A stretch of 36,018 nucleotides of DNA from Pseudarthrobacter sp. AL07 (GCF_029960665.1 NZ_JASBRB010000028.1:1-36018), one strand, 5' to 3'. Counted from the stretch's first letter, positions 16,784 to 25,005 are shown. Notes: generated by a model not told the origin, from the sequence alone. Made by a program: numbers and translations.

Positions 16784-17179
16784 ATGCTCAAGGATTCAAC
16801 CATCATGGCCGTCCTCGCTGCCAAGGACATCAACAGGGCGAAGGATTTCTATCGGGACAAGCTGGGCTTGGAACCGTCCTCTTCCATGGAGGACGGCAGC
16901 ATGTATTACAGCGGCGGCAACGGAACCGGTTTCCTGATCTACCAGACAGAGAATGCCGGGACGGCCAAGAACACCCAGATGGGCTGGGAAACGGACAACC
17001 TCCAAGGTGAAATGGAGGAACTGCGGGGCCGCGGCGTCGTCTTTGAAGACTACGATTTCCCCGGCCTGAAGACGGAGAACGGCGTTGCCGACAATGACTG
17101 GGGGAAGTCCGCCTGGTTCCTCGACAGCGAAGGGAACATTCTCAACATCTCCCAGCGCACGTCGCCAGCGGCGAGCTGA
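16784..17179 (+). CDS. VOC-family (glyoxalase/bleomycin-resistance-like) protein
   Basis: This 131-aa protein has the paired beta-alpha-beta-beta-beta pattern of the vicinal oxygen chelate superfamily: MAVLAAKDINRAKDFYRDKLGLEP at the N-terminus and WFLDSEGNILNISQ at the C-terminus. The usual metal-binding residues are not complete, so it may be a binding or non-glyoxalase member. Start ATG 16784 has AAAGG 13 bases upstream; the longer upstream frame lacks coding character. A strong hairpin follows the stop. Confidence 0.82.
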   Translation: MLKDSTIMAVLAAKDINRAKDFYRDKLGLEPSSSMEDGSMYYSGGNGTGFLIYQTENAGTAKNTQMGWETDNLQGEMEELRGRGVVFEDYDFPGLKTENGVADNDWGKSAWFLDSEGNILNISQRTSPAAS

Positions 17180-17196
17180 TTGGCGCAGGGCTGATT

Positions 17197-17249
17197 GGCG
17201 CGCGAGGGGCCGCACCTGCCGCGAAGGCAAGTGCGGCCCCTCGTGCGCC
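17197..17249 (+). terminator. 19-bp GC-rich hairpin after the VOC gene
   Basis: The arm at 17197-17215 (GGCGCGCGAGGGGCCGCAC) pairs with 17231-17249, 18 standard pairs plus one G-U, around a 15-base loop. It begins 17 bases after the stop. There is no T-run, as is common for terminators in high-GC actinobacteria. Confidence 0.7.
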
Positions 17250-17380
17250 ACGCTAAGGAATCGACGCGGTTCGCCGCCCCAGCAAAGATGGGTAACGGTT
17301 CTATTATTCCGCGCTATCCGGCGGTGGGGTCAGCGTGTAAGCATGGGGCTCAGTCAAAACGGTACGTCGAGGAGGACCTG

Positions 17381-17884
17381 ATGAAATCCAACGAACTGCT
17401 GCTGGACGCGTTCCGCCGGATCAGGGAGACGGTGGAGGCCACGCTTGAAGGGCTCGACGACGGGTCGCTGGTCCGGCGGCCGGTGGGAACCGGCAACTCG
17501 ATTGCGTGGTTGGTCTGGCATCTCGCCCGCGTGGAGGACGCGCAGGTGGCCTCCGCCGCCGGCCTGGACCAGGTTTGGACGGCGCAAGACTTTGCCGGCC
17601 GTTTTGGCCTGCCGCTGACAGACCGGGACACCGGCTACGGACACTCGACCCATCAGGTCGACGCGGTGCAAGCCCGGCCGGAACTTCTCCGTGAGTACTA
17701 CGACGCCGTGCACCGGCAGACCAGGGGTTTCCTGGAGACACTTACCGATGAGGACTTGGACCGCATCGTTGACAAACGGTGGGATCCGCCCGTTACCCTC
17801 GGCGTGCGGCTTGTTAGCAGTATTGCCGATTGCCTCCAGCACGTGGGGCAGGCCGCGTACGCCAAAGGGTTGAACGCCGAGTAG
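17381..17884 (+). CDS. DinB-like/DUF664 four-helix protein
   Basis: This 167-aa protein resembles the DinB/DUF664 superfamily, which includes thiol-dependent (mycothiol or bacillithiol) transferases. It has NELLLDAFRRIRETVEATLEGLDD at the start, SIAWLVWHLARVEDAQV with the first likely metal His, and a C-terminal LQHVGQAAYAKGL with another His, as expected for the His triad. Start ATG 17381 follows GGAGG at 17371-17375; the frame extends upstream through the terminator hairpin but is not coding there. Substrate is unknown. Confidence 0.85.
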   Translation: MKSNELLLDAFRRIRETVEATLEGLDDGSLVRRPVGTGNSIAWLVWHLARVEDAQVASAAGLDQVWTAQDFAGRFGLPLTDRDTGYGHSTHQVDAVQARPELLREYYDAVHRQTRGFLETLTDEDLDRIVDKRWDPPVTLGVRLVSSIADCLQHVGQAAYAKGLNAE

Positions 17885-18006
17885 GGAGAGGGCGCTTCCC
17901 AGCATCAAGCCACCCCCGAGGACGCTGAAGCCGTGGTGTACATGCACACCCTGGCCTTCACGGGGTCACCCGGAACGTCCGGAGCTGCAGTGGCGGAGGC
18001 TTCGGG

Positions 18007-18180
18007 GTGTCTGCCGGGACCGAATGGTTGGCGGTCGCCATGAGCGTGGTGAACGGGCTGATTCTCGGGCTGGCTGTTTTTTCAGTCCGCTGGCTGGATC
18101 CCACGCGGCGTCGCGCCCTCATTGCCCTGGCGGCCGGATCGCTGTTCGGACTTCTGGGTGCTGCGGTCACGCGCCTCTGA
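18007..18180 (+). CDS. 57-aa two-helix membrane protein
   Basis: GTG 18007 has an ideal ribosome site (GGAGG at 17995-17999, seven bases away). The product has two hydrophobic segments, about 7-26 (WLAVAMSVVNGLILGLAVFS) and 37-55 (ALIALAAGSLFGLLGAA), joined by a basic loop (RWLDPTRRR). It is too short for usual gene finders. An internal ATG at 18040 is possible but has no ribosome site. Function unknown. Confidence 0.6.
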   Translation: MSAGTEWLAVAMSVVNGLILGLAVFSVRWLDPTRRRALIALAAGSLFGLLGAAVTRL

Positions 18181-18244
18181 GCACCGCCGGAACGAAGGAT
18201 AAACGGCACTCGGCAAGGCCGGCAATCGTCGGTACGGTTGCGTC

Positions 18245-18580
18245 ATGCAAAAGATATCGATTGAGGCTTTGGCCCGCCAGCAGATCAGCGCCGCCGTCGC
18301 GGCTCCCAGCGGGCGGGCAGCCGACACAGCGTACGGCGGGCATGAGAAGAAACTGCGCCAGACCGTCATGGCCTTCCGTGCCGGCACGCAGCTCAGCGAG
18401 CACCAGAACCCCGGCGAGGCCACGGTCTACGTGGTGAAAGGATCGGTCTGGCTCAGGGCGGGCGGGGATTCGTGGCAGGGCAAGGCCGGGGATCTGCTGA
18501 TCGTGCCGGACGGGCTGCACAGTCTTGAAGCGGAAGAGGACTCGGCGGTGCTGTTCACGGTGGTGAAGACGGACCGCTAG
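18245..18580 (+). CDS. Small cupin-domain protein
   Basis: This 111-aa protein is a single cupin. Motif one is FRAGTQLSEHQNPGEATVYVVKG (about 40-62), with one His and a Glu in place of the full metal set, and motif two is GDLLIVPDGLHSLEAEEDS (about 83-101). Such small cupins bind metals or small ligands and are often sensors or detoxifying proteins. No strong ribosome site precedes ATG 18245. It converges with the hydrolase gene that ends at 18610. Confidence 0.83.
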   Translation: MQKISIEALARQQISAAVAAPSGRAADTAYGGHEKKLRQTVMAFRAGTQLSEHQNPGEATVYVVKGSVWLRAGGDSWQGKAGDLLIVPDGLHSLEAEEDSAVLFTVVKTDR

Positions 18581-18609
18581 AGAACACTCGCGGGAGGCTG
18601 GTGCTTGGC

Positions 18610-19404
18610 TCACCCGAGCGAGGTGAGGAACGCCGTCGTATCTTCTGCCACCTGCTCCGGACACTCCCACAGCACCAGGTGCGCCACCTCGGGGTAGACC
18701 TTCAGGACGGAACCGGGGATCCGGGCGGCCAGGGTTTCCTGATCGGCGCGTGGCAGTAAGCCGTCCCCGGCGCCCCACAGGATCAGCGTGGGCGCCTGGA
18801 TAGTTCCCGATTCCGTGGGCGGGGTAGCTGCACATAGCCCGTTCAGGATGCCTTTCCACACGTGGGCCGGCATCCTGAGACCGTCGCGCACGCGGTCCTC
18901 GAGGAACCACTGCGGAACCTCGTGCAGCAGGGGAAACCAGGCCAGGGAATCCCGGACCCAGGCCTCGTCGAGGGGGTCCGTCAGGCGGTCCACTTCGTCG
19001 GCGAAGGCGGCCCGCCCGTGGAGGCTCAAGGGTGCGCCCACCAGCACCAGTGCCGCAACCTTTCGGGGATGGGCGACGGCCAGCTGCTGGGCGACATAAC
19101 CGCCGCTGGAGGAGCCGACGACGGCGGCGCTCGGCACGTCGAGGGCGTCCAGGACCGCTGCCGCGTCCTCGGCCTGTTCCGCCAGGGAGTAGCCACCCTC
19201 CGGTTTGTCCGCCTCGCCTTGCCCGCGCAGGTCCGGGGCGTAGACCCTGAACCTGGTCAGCAGCGGTATCAGGAGGTCAAAGCTGCCGCTTGACTCGCCC
19301 CATGCGTGCAGCAGCAGCACCGGCGTCGCATCGGCGTCGCCGTGGATCAGACACGGTACCGTGATGCCCGTGCGGAGCCTGGGATACCGGACTTCGGAGT
19401 CCAT
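18610..19404 (-). CDS. Alpha/beta-fold hydrolase
   Basis: This 264-aa protein is a classic alpha/beta hydrolase. It has LLHAWGESSGSFD (oxyanion-hole region), the nucleophile elbow GSSSGGYVAQQLA, the Asp region LILWGAGDGLLP and the catalytic His in PEVAHLVLWECPEQV. It is most like carboxylesterases or haloperoxidase-type members; the substrate is not evident. The start ATG 19404 lacks a ribosome site, but a TAGCCT six bases ahead of it could be a -10 for a leaderless mRNA. Confidence 0.88.
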   Translation of the reverse strand: MDSEVRYPRLRTGITVPCLIHGDADATPVLLLHAWGESSGSFDLLIPLLTRFRVYAPDLRGQGEADKPEGGYSLAEQAEDAAAVLDALDVPSAAVVGSSSGGYVAQQLAVAHPRKVAALVLVGAPLSLHGRAAFADEVDRLTDPLDEAWVRDSLAWFPLLHEVPQWFLEDRVRDGLRMPAHVWKGILNGLCAATPPTESGTIQAPTLILWGAGDGLLPRADQETLAARIPGSVLKVYPEVAHLVLWECPEQVAEDTTAFLTSLG

Positions 19405-19452
19405 GGAATCAGGCTACGCCACGGGCCGCGCGGCCGGCCGCGAGCACCCGAG

Positions 19453-19551
19453 TTACGTCCAGGTCGCCGACTCGGCGGAGACGTAGTGCAGGACCCGTTC
19501 GTGCTGGGCAGCATGAAGGGAGATAAACTCGGCTTCCCGCTGCAACATCAT
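19453..19551 (-). CDS. Possible 32-aa small protein
   Basis: A short leftward frame starts MMLQREAEFISLHAAQHER and ends at a stop at 19453-19455. Its composition is protein-like and a GAGGG lies 7 bases upstream of the ATG. It stands alone between the hydrolase and the lipoprotein genes. It could be a real small protein or a gene remnant; I do not recognise it. Confidence 0.25.
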   Translation of the reverse strand: MMLQREAEFISLHAAQHERVLHYVSAESATWT

Positions 19552-19649
19552 CACGCTGCCCTCGCTCGTTTGCGGCCACGTTTCCCCCTACCCCTCATGT
19601 TTCCGCGGTGTTCTACCGCACGCAAAGAACCGTGACGGACGGCAAATAC

Positions 19650-20186
19650 TCAGCCGTTCTTATTTTTGCCTTTGCCCTCGCCTTTTGCCGGTTCGGGTGC
19701 AGTGGCTGGTACAGGTGCCGGCACGACGGGCGCCGTGTATTCCTGGGCGGCCTGCGCGGCGGCTTCCGCGTCCGCCTTGGTCTTCGCCGCTTCTGCCGCG
19801 GCGGCCGCTGCTGCTTCGTCAGCTGCTTTCGCTGCCGTAGCCGCTTCTGCCGCGGTGGCTTCTGCGGCGGCTTTGAGGTCGGCCCTTACAGCGGTGATGC
19901 TGGTCATGATGCTCCGGCGCCGTTCTTCGGAAACCCGACCGCTGCCGGCTGCGGACGCCACGTCCGTTTCCAGGCTGTCCAGCGTCTTGAGCGCGGCCGC
20001 GTGATCGGTTGCTGCCGCTGCCTGGCTCACGCTGAGCACGAGTTCCTGGAGCTTTTGGGCGGTGCCGCGCTGCAGGCCGTTATCGGCCGGGCCGCAGCCG
20101 GCGAGCGCCGCCGCCAGCATCACGGTGACGGCAAGGCCGGCTCTCCGGGCACCGGCGCGCTTGCCCCTGGAATGGGGGCGGGTCAT
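19650..20186 (-). CDS. Ala-rich lipoprotein (mucin-associated-like) cotranscribed with a Ser/Thr kinase
   Basis: This 178-aa protein has a basic N-terminus, a hydrophobic stretch and a lipobox LAGC (Cys 31), so it should be lipid-anchored outside. The mature part is a helical region with a long Ala/Glu/Lys tract of probable coiled coil (about 90-145), then a Pro/Ala-rich segment and a basic Gly/Lys tail. Such proteins are often labelled mucin-associated surface proteins. Start ATG 20186 overlaps the kinase stop by four bases, so the two are translationally coupled and probably functionally linked at the membrane. The open frame extends upstream inside the kinase gene but is not coding there. 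Confidence 0.8.
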   Translation of the reverse strand: MTRPHSRGKRAGARRAGLAVTVMLAAALAGCGPADNGLQRGTAQKLQELVLSVSQAAAATDHAAALKTLDSLETDVASAAGSGRVSEERRRSIMTSITAVRADLKAAAEATAAEAATAAKAADEAAAAAAAEAAKTKADAEAAAQAAQEYTAPVVPAPVPATAPEPAKGEGKGKNKNG

Positions 20187-21367
20187 GGTTCCACACTCTT
20201 CTGAAGTTCCAGGAGGTGGTCGCCCAGCGTGCCGCTTACGGCAGGGTAAGTCACGACGCCGGATGTGGCTTCTGGCGCCTGGCCCGCTGTCAGTACCGCG
20301 GCCCCGCCCGCCAGCGCGAGTACAACGGGGATGGCCACTGCCCAGAGCCGCGCCTTCTGTCCGGCACGGACCGACTTCGGCCGGGGCGTTCCCCGTGGGT
20401 CGCGGCGCTGAACGGCACCCGGCGCAGGCCCTGTCTGGGCTGTGACGGACGGCGTCCTGAACGGCATGGCCGGCAGCACACGCGTGGTTTCCGGTACTAG
20501 TTCGCCGGGAGTGGACGTCGGCGAGACAAGGGCCTTCCGCAGCACCGTCTCGACGTCCGCTGCTGCTGGGCGTTCCAGCGGCTCGATTGCAGTCATGGCG
20601 CGGATCAGGTCGGTCCACTCGGAGGGGAGATCCGTGGGAATGCTGGGCGCGCGGTGCAGCCTGGCCACGGCGGATTCCACAGCGCTGCCGGGATATTCCA
20701 TCGTCTGTTTGATGCATTCGAGCAGGACCAGCCCCAGTGAGTAGATGTCTGTGGCAGGGGTGAGGGGGGAGCCCACGGCCTGTTCGGGGCTGAGGTACGC
20801 TGCGGTGCCCACCATTGCTCCAGTTGCGGTCAGGCGGGTTGCGTCGGCGATTCGTGCTATGCCGAAGTCGGCCACTTTGGCCCGCAGGGGTTCCCCGGGC
20901 CGGGTCTGAACCAAGAGGATGTTGCCCGGCTTGATATCGCGGTGGAGGATGCCAAGGCCGTGGACATAGGCGAGTGCGTCAGCGATGCCGGCGCCTATGA
21001 CGGCGAGCTCGTCCAGTGGGATCCCGCTGTGCCTGATCCGGCTGCGCAGATCCTGTCCCTCCACCAGTTCCATCGTCAGGAAAGGGCGGGGTTCATCCGG
21101 GATGCGTGCGTCAACGCCGACATCGAACAATGTCACGAGGCTGGGATGGTTCAGCGTTGCCAGCAGCGTGATCTCAGCTTGCTGGCGTTTCAACTCATCT
21201 GCGTCCGGTGCCTGGGGTGCGAATAGCTTCAACGCCACGTCCCGGCCCAGGTTCTCGTCCCGAGCGCAGTAGACGGACGACATGCCGCCGCGGCCGATCA
21301 CCTCGCCCAGCCGATAACGTCCGCCCAGCACTTCAGTCCTGCTGGCGCTGCGCGATTCCGCCACCAT
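20183..21367 (-). CDS. Membrane Ser/Thr protein kinase (PknB-type, without PASTA domains)
   Basis: This 394-aa protein is a Hanks-type kinase. It has the glycine loop GEVIGRGGMSSVY (21-33), the ATP-binding lysine K47, the catalytic loop HRDIKPGN (142-149, D144), DFG (167-169) and the activation-segment end GTAAYLSPEQA. A Thr/Pro-rich juxtamembrane stretch leads to one membrane helix (341-361) and only a 33-residue outer tail, so it lacks PASTA repeats. The ribosome site GGGAGG precedes ATG 21367. The lipoprotein gene overlaps its 3' end and could be its partner or sensor; the metalloprotease and repeat-protein genes lie upstream in the same direction. Confidence 0.92.
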   Translation of the reverse strand: MVAESRSASRTEVLGGRYRLGEVIGRGGMSSVYCARDENLGRDVALKLFAPQAPDADELKRQQAEITLLATLNHPSLVTLFDVGVDARIPDEPRPFLTMELVEGQDLRSRIRHSGIPLDELAVIGAGIADALAYVHGLGILHRDIKPGNILLVQTRPGEPLRAKVADFGIARIADATRLTATGAMVGTAAYLSPEQAVGSPLTPATDIYSLGLVLLECIKQTMEYPGSAVESAVARLHRAPSIPTDLPSEWTDLIRAMTAIEPLERPAAADVETVLRKALVSPTSTPGELVPETTRVLPAMPFRTPSVTAQTGPAPGAVQRRDPRGTPRPKSVRAGQKARLWAVAIPVVLALAGGAAVLTAGQAPEATSGVVTYPAVSGTLGDHLLELQKSVEP

Positions 21368-21783
21368 ATCCGTTCCTCCCGGTGCACTGCGGCACTATTA
21401 CCTAAAATCATAAGGCAACTTACTATGTTCGGGAGCTTCTTCGAATCACGGCAGCCCGTAGACGACCAATCCGCTAGTGTCCGTGCCTGCGAATTGTGTC
21501 CGAAGCGATGTCTCCCGGCCGGGTGAGGCGCTGTCAGGAACGATTCCGGCAGGCGAAGGGTTCCCGGAGCGCAGCGTGTGTTCTGGGCTGCGATGGCACA
21601 GAGCGGACACCATCAGCGCCGGCTCCACGCAGGCCGCTACTTCAGGCCGGGGCTGGGCATGACCGGCCCGGCGGCCGTGGATTACATCCTGTCGAGCCAG
21701 CCGAGCCTGGTCTGCCCTCCCGGTCGAGGAGCCGGGTTGTGCCCGCGGCGTGAGGTGCGCCTGTCCTCCCGGTCCAGCCTGTC
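21368..21783. other. 415-base gap between metalloprotease and kinase genes
   Basis: No gene is clearly present. The minus strand has a frame ending at 21446 whose last ~40 residues (SLRTQFAGTDTSGLVVYGLP) look like the C-terminal strands of a larger protein, without a matching start, so a gene remnant is possible. The kinase promoter is probably in the AT-richer part near 21400-21430, where a minus-strand TATGAT occurs, but no matching -35 is convincing. Confidence 0.4.
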
Positions 21784-24222
21784 TCACCCCGCGGTTGTGG
21801 TCGGAACTGGTGCGGGGGCGACCGGTGCTGGTTGGGTCGGCTCCGTGGTGGGAGCTTCTTGCGGCGGACTGCTCTCGGGAACCGCCCCGCCGGTGGCAGG
21901 CACCGGGGGAGGGGGCGCCGCCGTCGTCGTTCCGGACGGCAAGGATGCCGGGGCGGTGGCGCCCGAAGTGGGCGCGGCGCTTGGTCCGGCCGTTGAGCCG
22001 GGTGACGGGGTGGCTGGTGTGGACGGCGGCGTGGAGGTGCCGGTTCCATTTGTCGCGCTGGGGTCGCTTTGGATGATCTCCTTGATCTGTTCCTTGAACG
22101 CGTTAAGGCGTCCCTGGATTTCGGACAGGGGGACGTTCTGGAGGTTCCGCCCGAACTCGGAAATGTCGGCCCACAGGGCGTTGAGCCTGGCCGTGCCACC
22201 GTCACTCAGCGGCCCGTCGAGGGTGAGAACGAGCTGACTGGCCAGTGCGTATGTCAGGCAGCGAAGGCAGTTGTAGTTGGCGGCTGCGGACAGATTCTCC
22301 GGCACGATCACATCCGCCTGACCCACGATGAGCACCACCTGGAAGCCCACAGCCACCGCGGCGCAGTCGGCGCAGCTGGCGAACGCGTAGGCCTCGTTGG
22401 TGGTGTCCACGGGTTCGCCGTCTTCGGCCCACACCAGCGCGAAGGCGACGTCGTAGACCACGGAGCCGTCCGTGGTGTTCACCGCCAGGGCCTGGTTGCC
22501 GTCCTGCTCCGGGGCGGCGGGCTGGTTGAACGGGAATACCCACGACGGCGCCGGGGCGGAACCGGCCGTGGTGCCGGCCGCTGTCCCGGCCCCGGCAGGA
22601 GCGGTGCGGGGCATCAGGACCGTGCTGAGCTGGGGGTTTTCCCGCGTCGGCTTCGCTGCTCCTGCGGGCCACAGGGCCACCGTCTTCCCGGTCCCGCCTT
22701 CCCGCAGGGCGGAGTACGCCGCCGTCGGAAATACGGCTGTGGTGACGTCGGCCAGAGTGCCGCGTTCGTACGGCTGCACCGGCCGGTAGGTGTCTGCTCC
22801 GGGCCACCAGGCCCACGCCAGCCCGGCGGTCACCGCTGCGATGGCGGCCATCGCTACAGCCCGCTGCAGCGACTTGCCGCGGGTTTTCTGCCAGAGTCCG
22901 GTGGTCAGCTGCCGGACCAGCCGGAGCAGGATGTAGCCAACGCCCAGGATGGGAAGTACGACGGCGGCGATCGCCAGGGTGCGCACCGCGGCTCCGGCGA
23001 TGTCCCCGGCCGCCAGGCTTTCGGACAATTCCGACTGCTGTTTCAGGACGCTGGCCCATGCCGTGCCCAGGAGCCGCGGCAGCGAGAGGACCATCATGAC
23101 CAGGCTAAGTACCAGCAGTGGCACCGTGACCAGCACCCAGACCGTGACCACTGCCCGTGCCCGTGGCTTGAGCGCCTGGGCGGCGGGGTCCGTCCGGCGC
23201 CACGGCAGCAGTCCCAGCAGGGTCGGTTTGATGCGCTGGAAGAGGTCCGGAACTCCGGTGGCGTCGGCCAGGATGTGGTAACCGTCAAACCGCACCAACG
23301 GAAGCAGTTGCCGGATCATCTGGAGAATTTGGGTGACTACCACCAGCAACAGGGCGTCAAAGCCGGTGGCCCACCAGACACCCATGATGGCCACGGCCAC
23401 GATCGCGTTGAAGTACAGCCCGCCCAGGTCGGTGCGGAGCCTGCCGCCCCGGCCCAATCGGTAGGAGTCGGTGACATCGGTGAAAAAAGCGGGCCAGATC
23501 AGGTAAAGGCCGGCTCCCATGGCTCCCGGTGTTGCGCCGCCACGGCGTGCGGCGGCAGCGTGGCCGAACTCGTGGAAACCCGCGGACAGGACCGTCACGG
23601 CCAGGACCAGCAGCACAAGGGCCGGGTTGGCGAACGCGTCGTGGGTTGCTGAGGCGAGGCCCTTGACCATGAGCACCCACCAGCACGCGGCGATGAAGGC
23701 TGCGCACACGGCCGCGACGATGAGTGGGTTGAAGAGCACCGCGAACGGAGCCGTGAGCTTGCGGGTACGCTCCGGATCCGTCACGGTGTAGCGGAAGCGC
23801 ATGCCCAGCAGAGGGTCGGCTTTCTTCACCTCTGGCTGCGTACCGTCGGCCAGCCGGAGCAGCCCCAGCGGCAGGAGCTGGGAGGTGGTCAGGGCGCGGA
23901 CGTTGTCCGCGCTGATCAACTTTCCGAAGCGGGCGCTGGCGTGGGCGGCGATCTGCTCTGTGGTCCGCTGGCCGTCCGTTGCCTCCAGCACCAGGTACAG
24001 CAGGCGTGTCAGCTGGATGGCCTGGCCATCTGCCCTGCGGACCAACGAGGGCGGCTCACGATAACCCGAACCCTTCGGTTCGCCGAGCAGTTCAACGCCA
24101 TCGGCCCGCGCGGGAACGTCGGGCAGACGGGAGGTCGGCGGGCCGACGCCTATAGCCGTAGCGGGGGCAGGAGAAGCCGGCGGGCCGTCCATCCTGGGCG
24201 GCCCGCCGTGCACTGTACTCAT
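21784..24222 (-). CDS. PqqD-like/M50-type membrane zinc metalloprotease with CxxC domain
   Basis: This 812-aa protein combines several parts. Residues ~45-125 look like a PqqD-like winged helix (LTRLLYLVLEATDGQRTTEQ), the fold that recognises leader peptides in RiPP systems. Then come several membrane helices with the zinc-protease motif HEFGH (217-221) and the second-site RFDGYH (311-316), as in M50/YydH-type peptide zinc metalloproteases. After about residue 470 lies an outer domain with two CxxC pairs (C617/C620 and C652/C655), and finally a Pro/Ser/Thr/Ala-rich tail (about 725-812). It starts 33 bases after the repeat-protein gene and so is likely cotranscribed; that protein is the obvious substrate candidate (inference). 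Confidence 0.85.
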   Translation of the reverse strand: MSTVHGGPPRMDGPPASPAPATAIGVGPPTSRLPDVPARADGVELLGEPKGSGYREPPSLVRRADGQAIQLTRLLYLVLEATDGQRTTEQIAAHASARFGKLISADNVRALTTSQLLPLGLLRLADGTQPEVKKADPLLGMRFRYTVTDPERTRKLTAPFAVLFNPLIVAAVCAAFIAACWWVLMVKGLASATHDAFANPALVLLVLAVTVLSAGFHEFGHAAAARRGGATPGAMGAGLYLIWPAFFTDVTDSYRLGRGGRLRTDLGGLYFNAIVAVAIMGVWWATGFDALLLVVVTQILQMIRQLLPLVRFDGYHILADATGVPDLFQRIKPTLLGLLPWRRTDPAAQALKPRARAVVTVWVLVTVPLLVLSLVMMVLSLPRLLGTAWASVLKQQSELSESLAAGDIAGAAVRTLAIAAVVLPILGVGYILLRLVRQLTTGLWQKTRGKSLQRAVAMAAIAAVTAGLAWAWWPGADTYRPVQPYERGTLADVTTAVFPTAAYSALREGGTGKTVALWPAGAAKPTRENPQLSTVLMPRTAPAGAGTAAGTTAGSAPAPSWVFPFNQPAAPEQDGNQALAVNTTDGSVVYDVAFALVWAEDGEPVDTTNEAYAFASCADCAAVAVGFQVVLIVGQADVIVPENLSAAANYNCLRCLTYALASQLVLTLDGPLSDGGTARLNALWADISEFGRNLQNVPLSEIQGRLNAFKEQIKEIIQSDPSATNGTGTSTPPSTPATPSPGSTAGPSAAPTSGATAPASLPSGTTTAAPPPPVPATGGAVPESSPPQEAPTTEPTQPAPVAPAPVPTTTAG

Positions 24223-24255
24223 CTAGGTATGCTCGCGTGGATGGTGGCGTCCGGA

Positions 24256-24957
24256 CTACTGCCGGAGATCGGACTGCTGGTCGGCGGAGGCGGTGGCTTC
24301 GCCGTCGATGTGCTGGCTGATGATGGCGTCCTGCTGGGCCACAGCGAAAGCGTCGCTGTCGATGGAGCCGATGTTCGCCGCAACGGCCGCGTCGATCGGT
24401 GCGGCAACGTTGGCGTTGGCAGCAACGGCACCGTTGATCGGGGCAGCGATGTCCGCTTGGGCGGCAAGGTCCACATTGACGTTCAGGAGGTCTCCGTCCA
24501 GGGCCGCGGAAGGCTCCACCGGCAGGGCGCCGACATCTGAAGCGGGATCTCCGGGCAGGAGGCTGCCGTCGGTGGTGCCGCCTGCGGGGGTGCTGCTGTC
24601 CGCGGTTCCGTCCCCATTGGCGGCCGGGTCGGCGCCCTGGTCAATGGTGCTGTCCTGGGTGGAGTCGGCTGTCGCATCCGCGGTGATGCCCTGATCGATG
24701 ATGACCCCCTGGTCAGCAAGGGCCTGGGCCTCGGATCCGAAGGAGAGGATGTTGGCGGAGGCAGCCGCATCGATCGGGGCTGCAACGTTGGCATTGGCCG
24801 CGACAGCGAGATCGATGGGCGCCGCGGCGTTGATGCCCAGGTCCAAATCGGCGTTCAGGTCCAGGACGGAGGCCACTTCCTTGTCGGGGAGCGCCGTGCC
24901 GCCTTGTGCCATCAGTTCTTCGTCGCTTACCGGGTTTAATCCCTGTTCAATGCTCAT
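24256..24957 (-). CDS. Ala-rich duplicated-module protein with leader-like N-terminus, candidate protease substrate
   Basis: This 233-aa protein begins with an acidic, leader-like segment (MSIEQGLNPVSDEELMAQGG, a Gly-Gly at 19-20). Two modules of about 68 residues follow, at roughly 31-98 and 157-224, aligning without gaps; both contain APID or APIN, AVAANANVAAPIDAA and an AxxQxxxI segment. The linker between them is Asp/Ser/Thr/Gly-rich. There are no cysteines, aromatics are nearly absent and there is no standard signal peptide. Start ATG 24957 has GGAG six or so bases upstream; a longer frame to 24978 is less likely. It is the first gene of the unit, followed by the PqqD-metalloprotease. 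I know no function for it. Confidence 0.75.
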   Translation of the reverse strand: MSIEQGLNPVSDEELMAQGGTALPDKEVASVLDLNADLDLGINAAAPIDLAVAANANVAAPIDAAASANILSFGSEAQALADQGVIIDQGITADATADSTQDSTIDQGADPAANGDGTADSSTPAGGTTDGSLLPGDPASDVGALPVEPSAALDGDLLNVNVDLAAQADIAAPINGAVAANANVAAPIDAAVAANIGSIDSDAFAVAQQDAIISQHIDGEATASADQQSDLRQ

Positions 24958-25005
24958 GCGAAACTCCATCTCCGGCACGGTCGCCGCTGCCCCCAGTGAG
25001 CAGTT

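Noticed and set aside
21446..21787. A 113-codon minus-strand frame between the protease and kinase genes
   Set aside because: Only its last ~40 residues look protein-like; the rest is poor in sense and overlaps the end of the protease gene, so it is noted only as a possible remnant.
22069..23652. A 527-codon plus-strand open frame opposite the metalloprotease gene
   Set aside because: It is low in protein sense (rich in Gly, Arg, Gln, His) and lies entirely over the well-supported protease gene; long antisense frames are normal in high-GC DNA.
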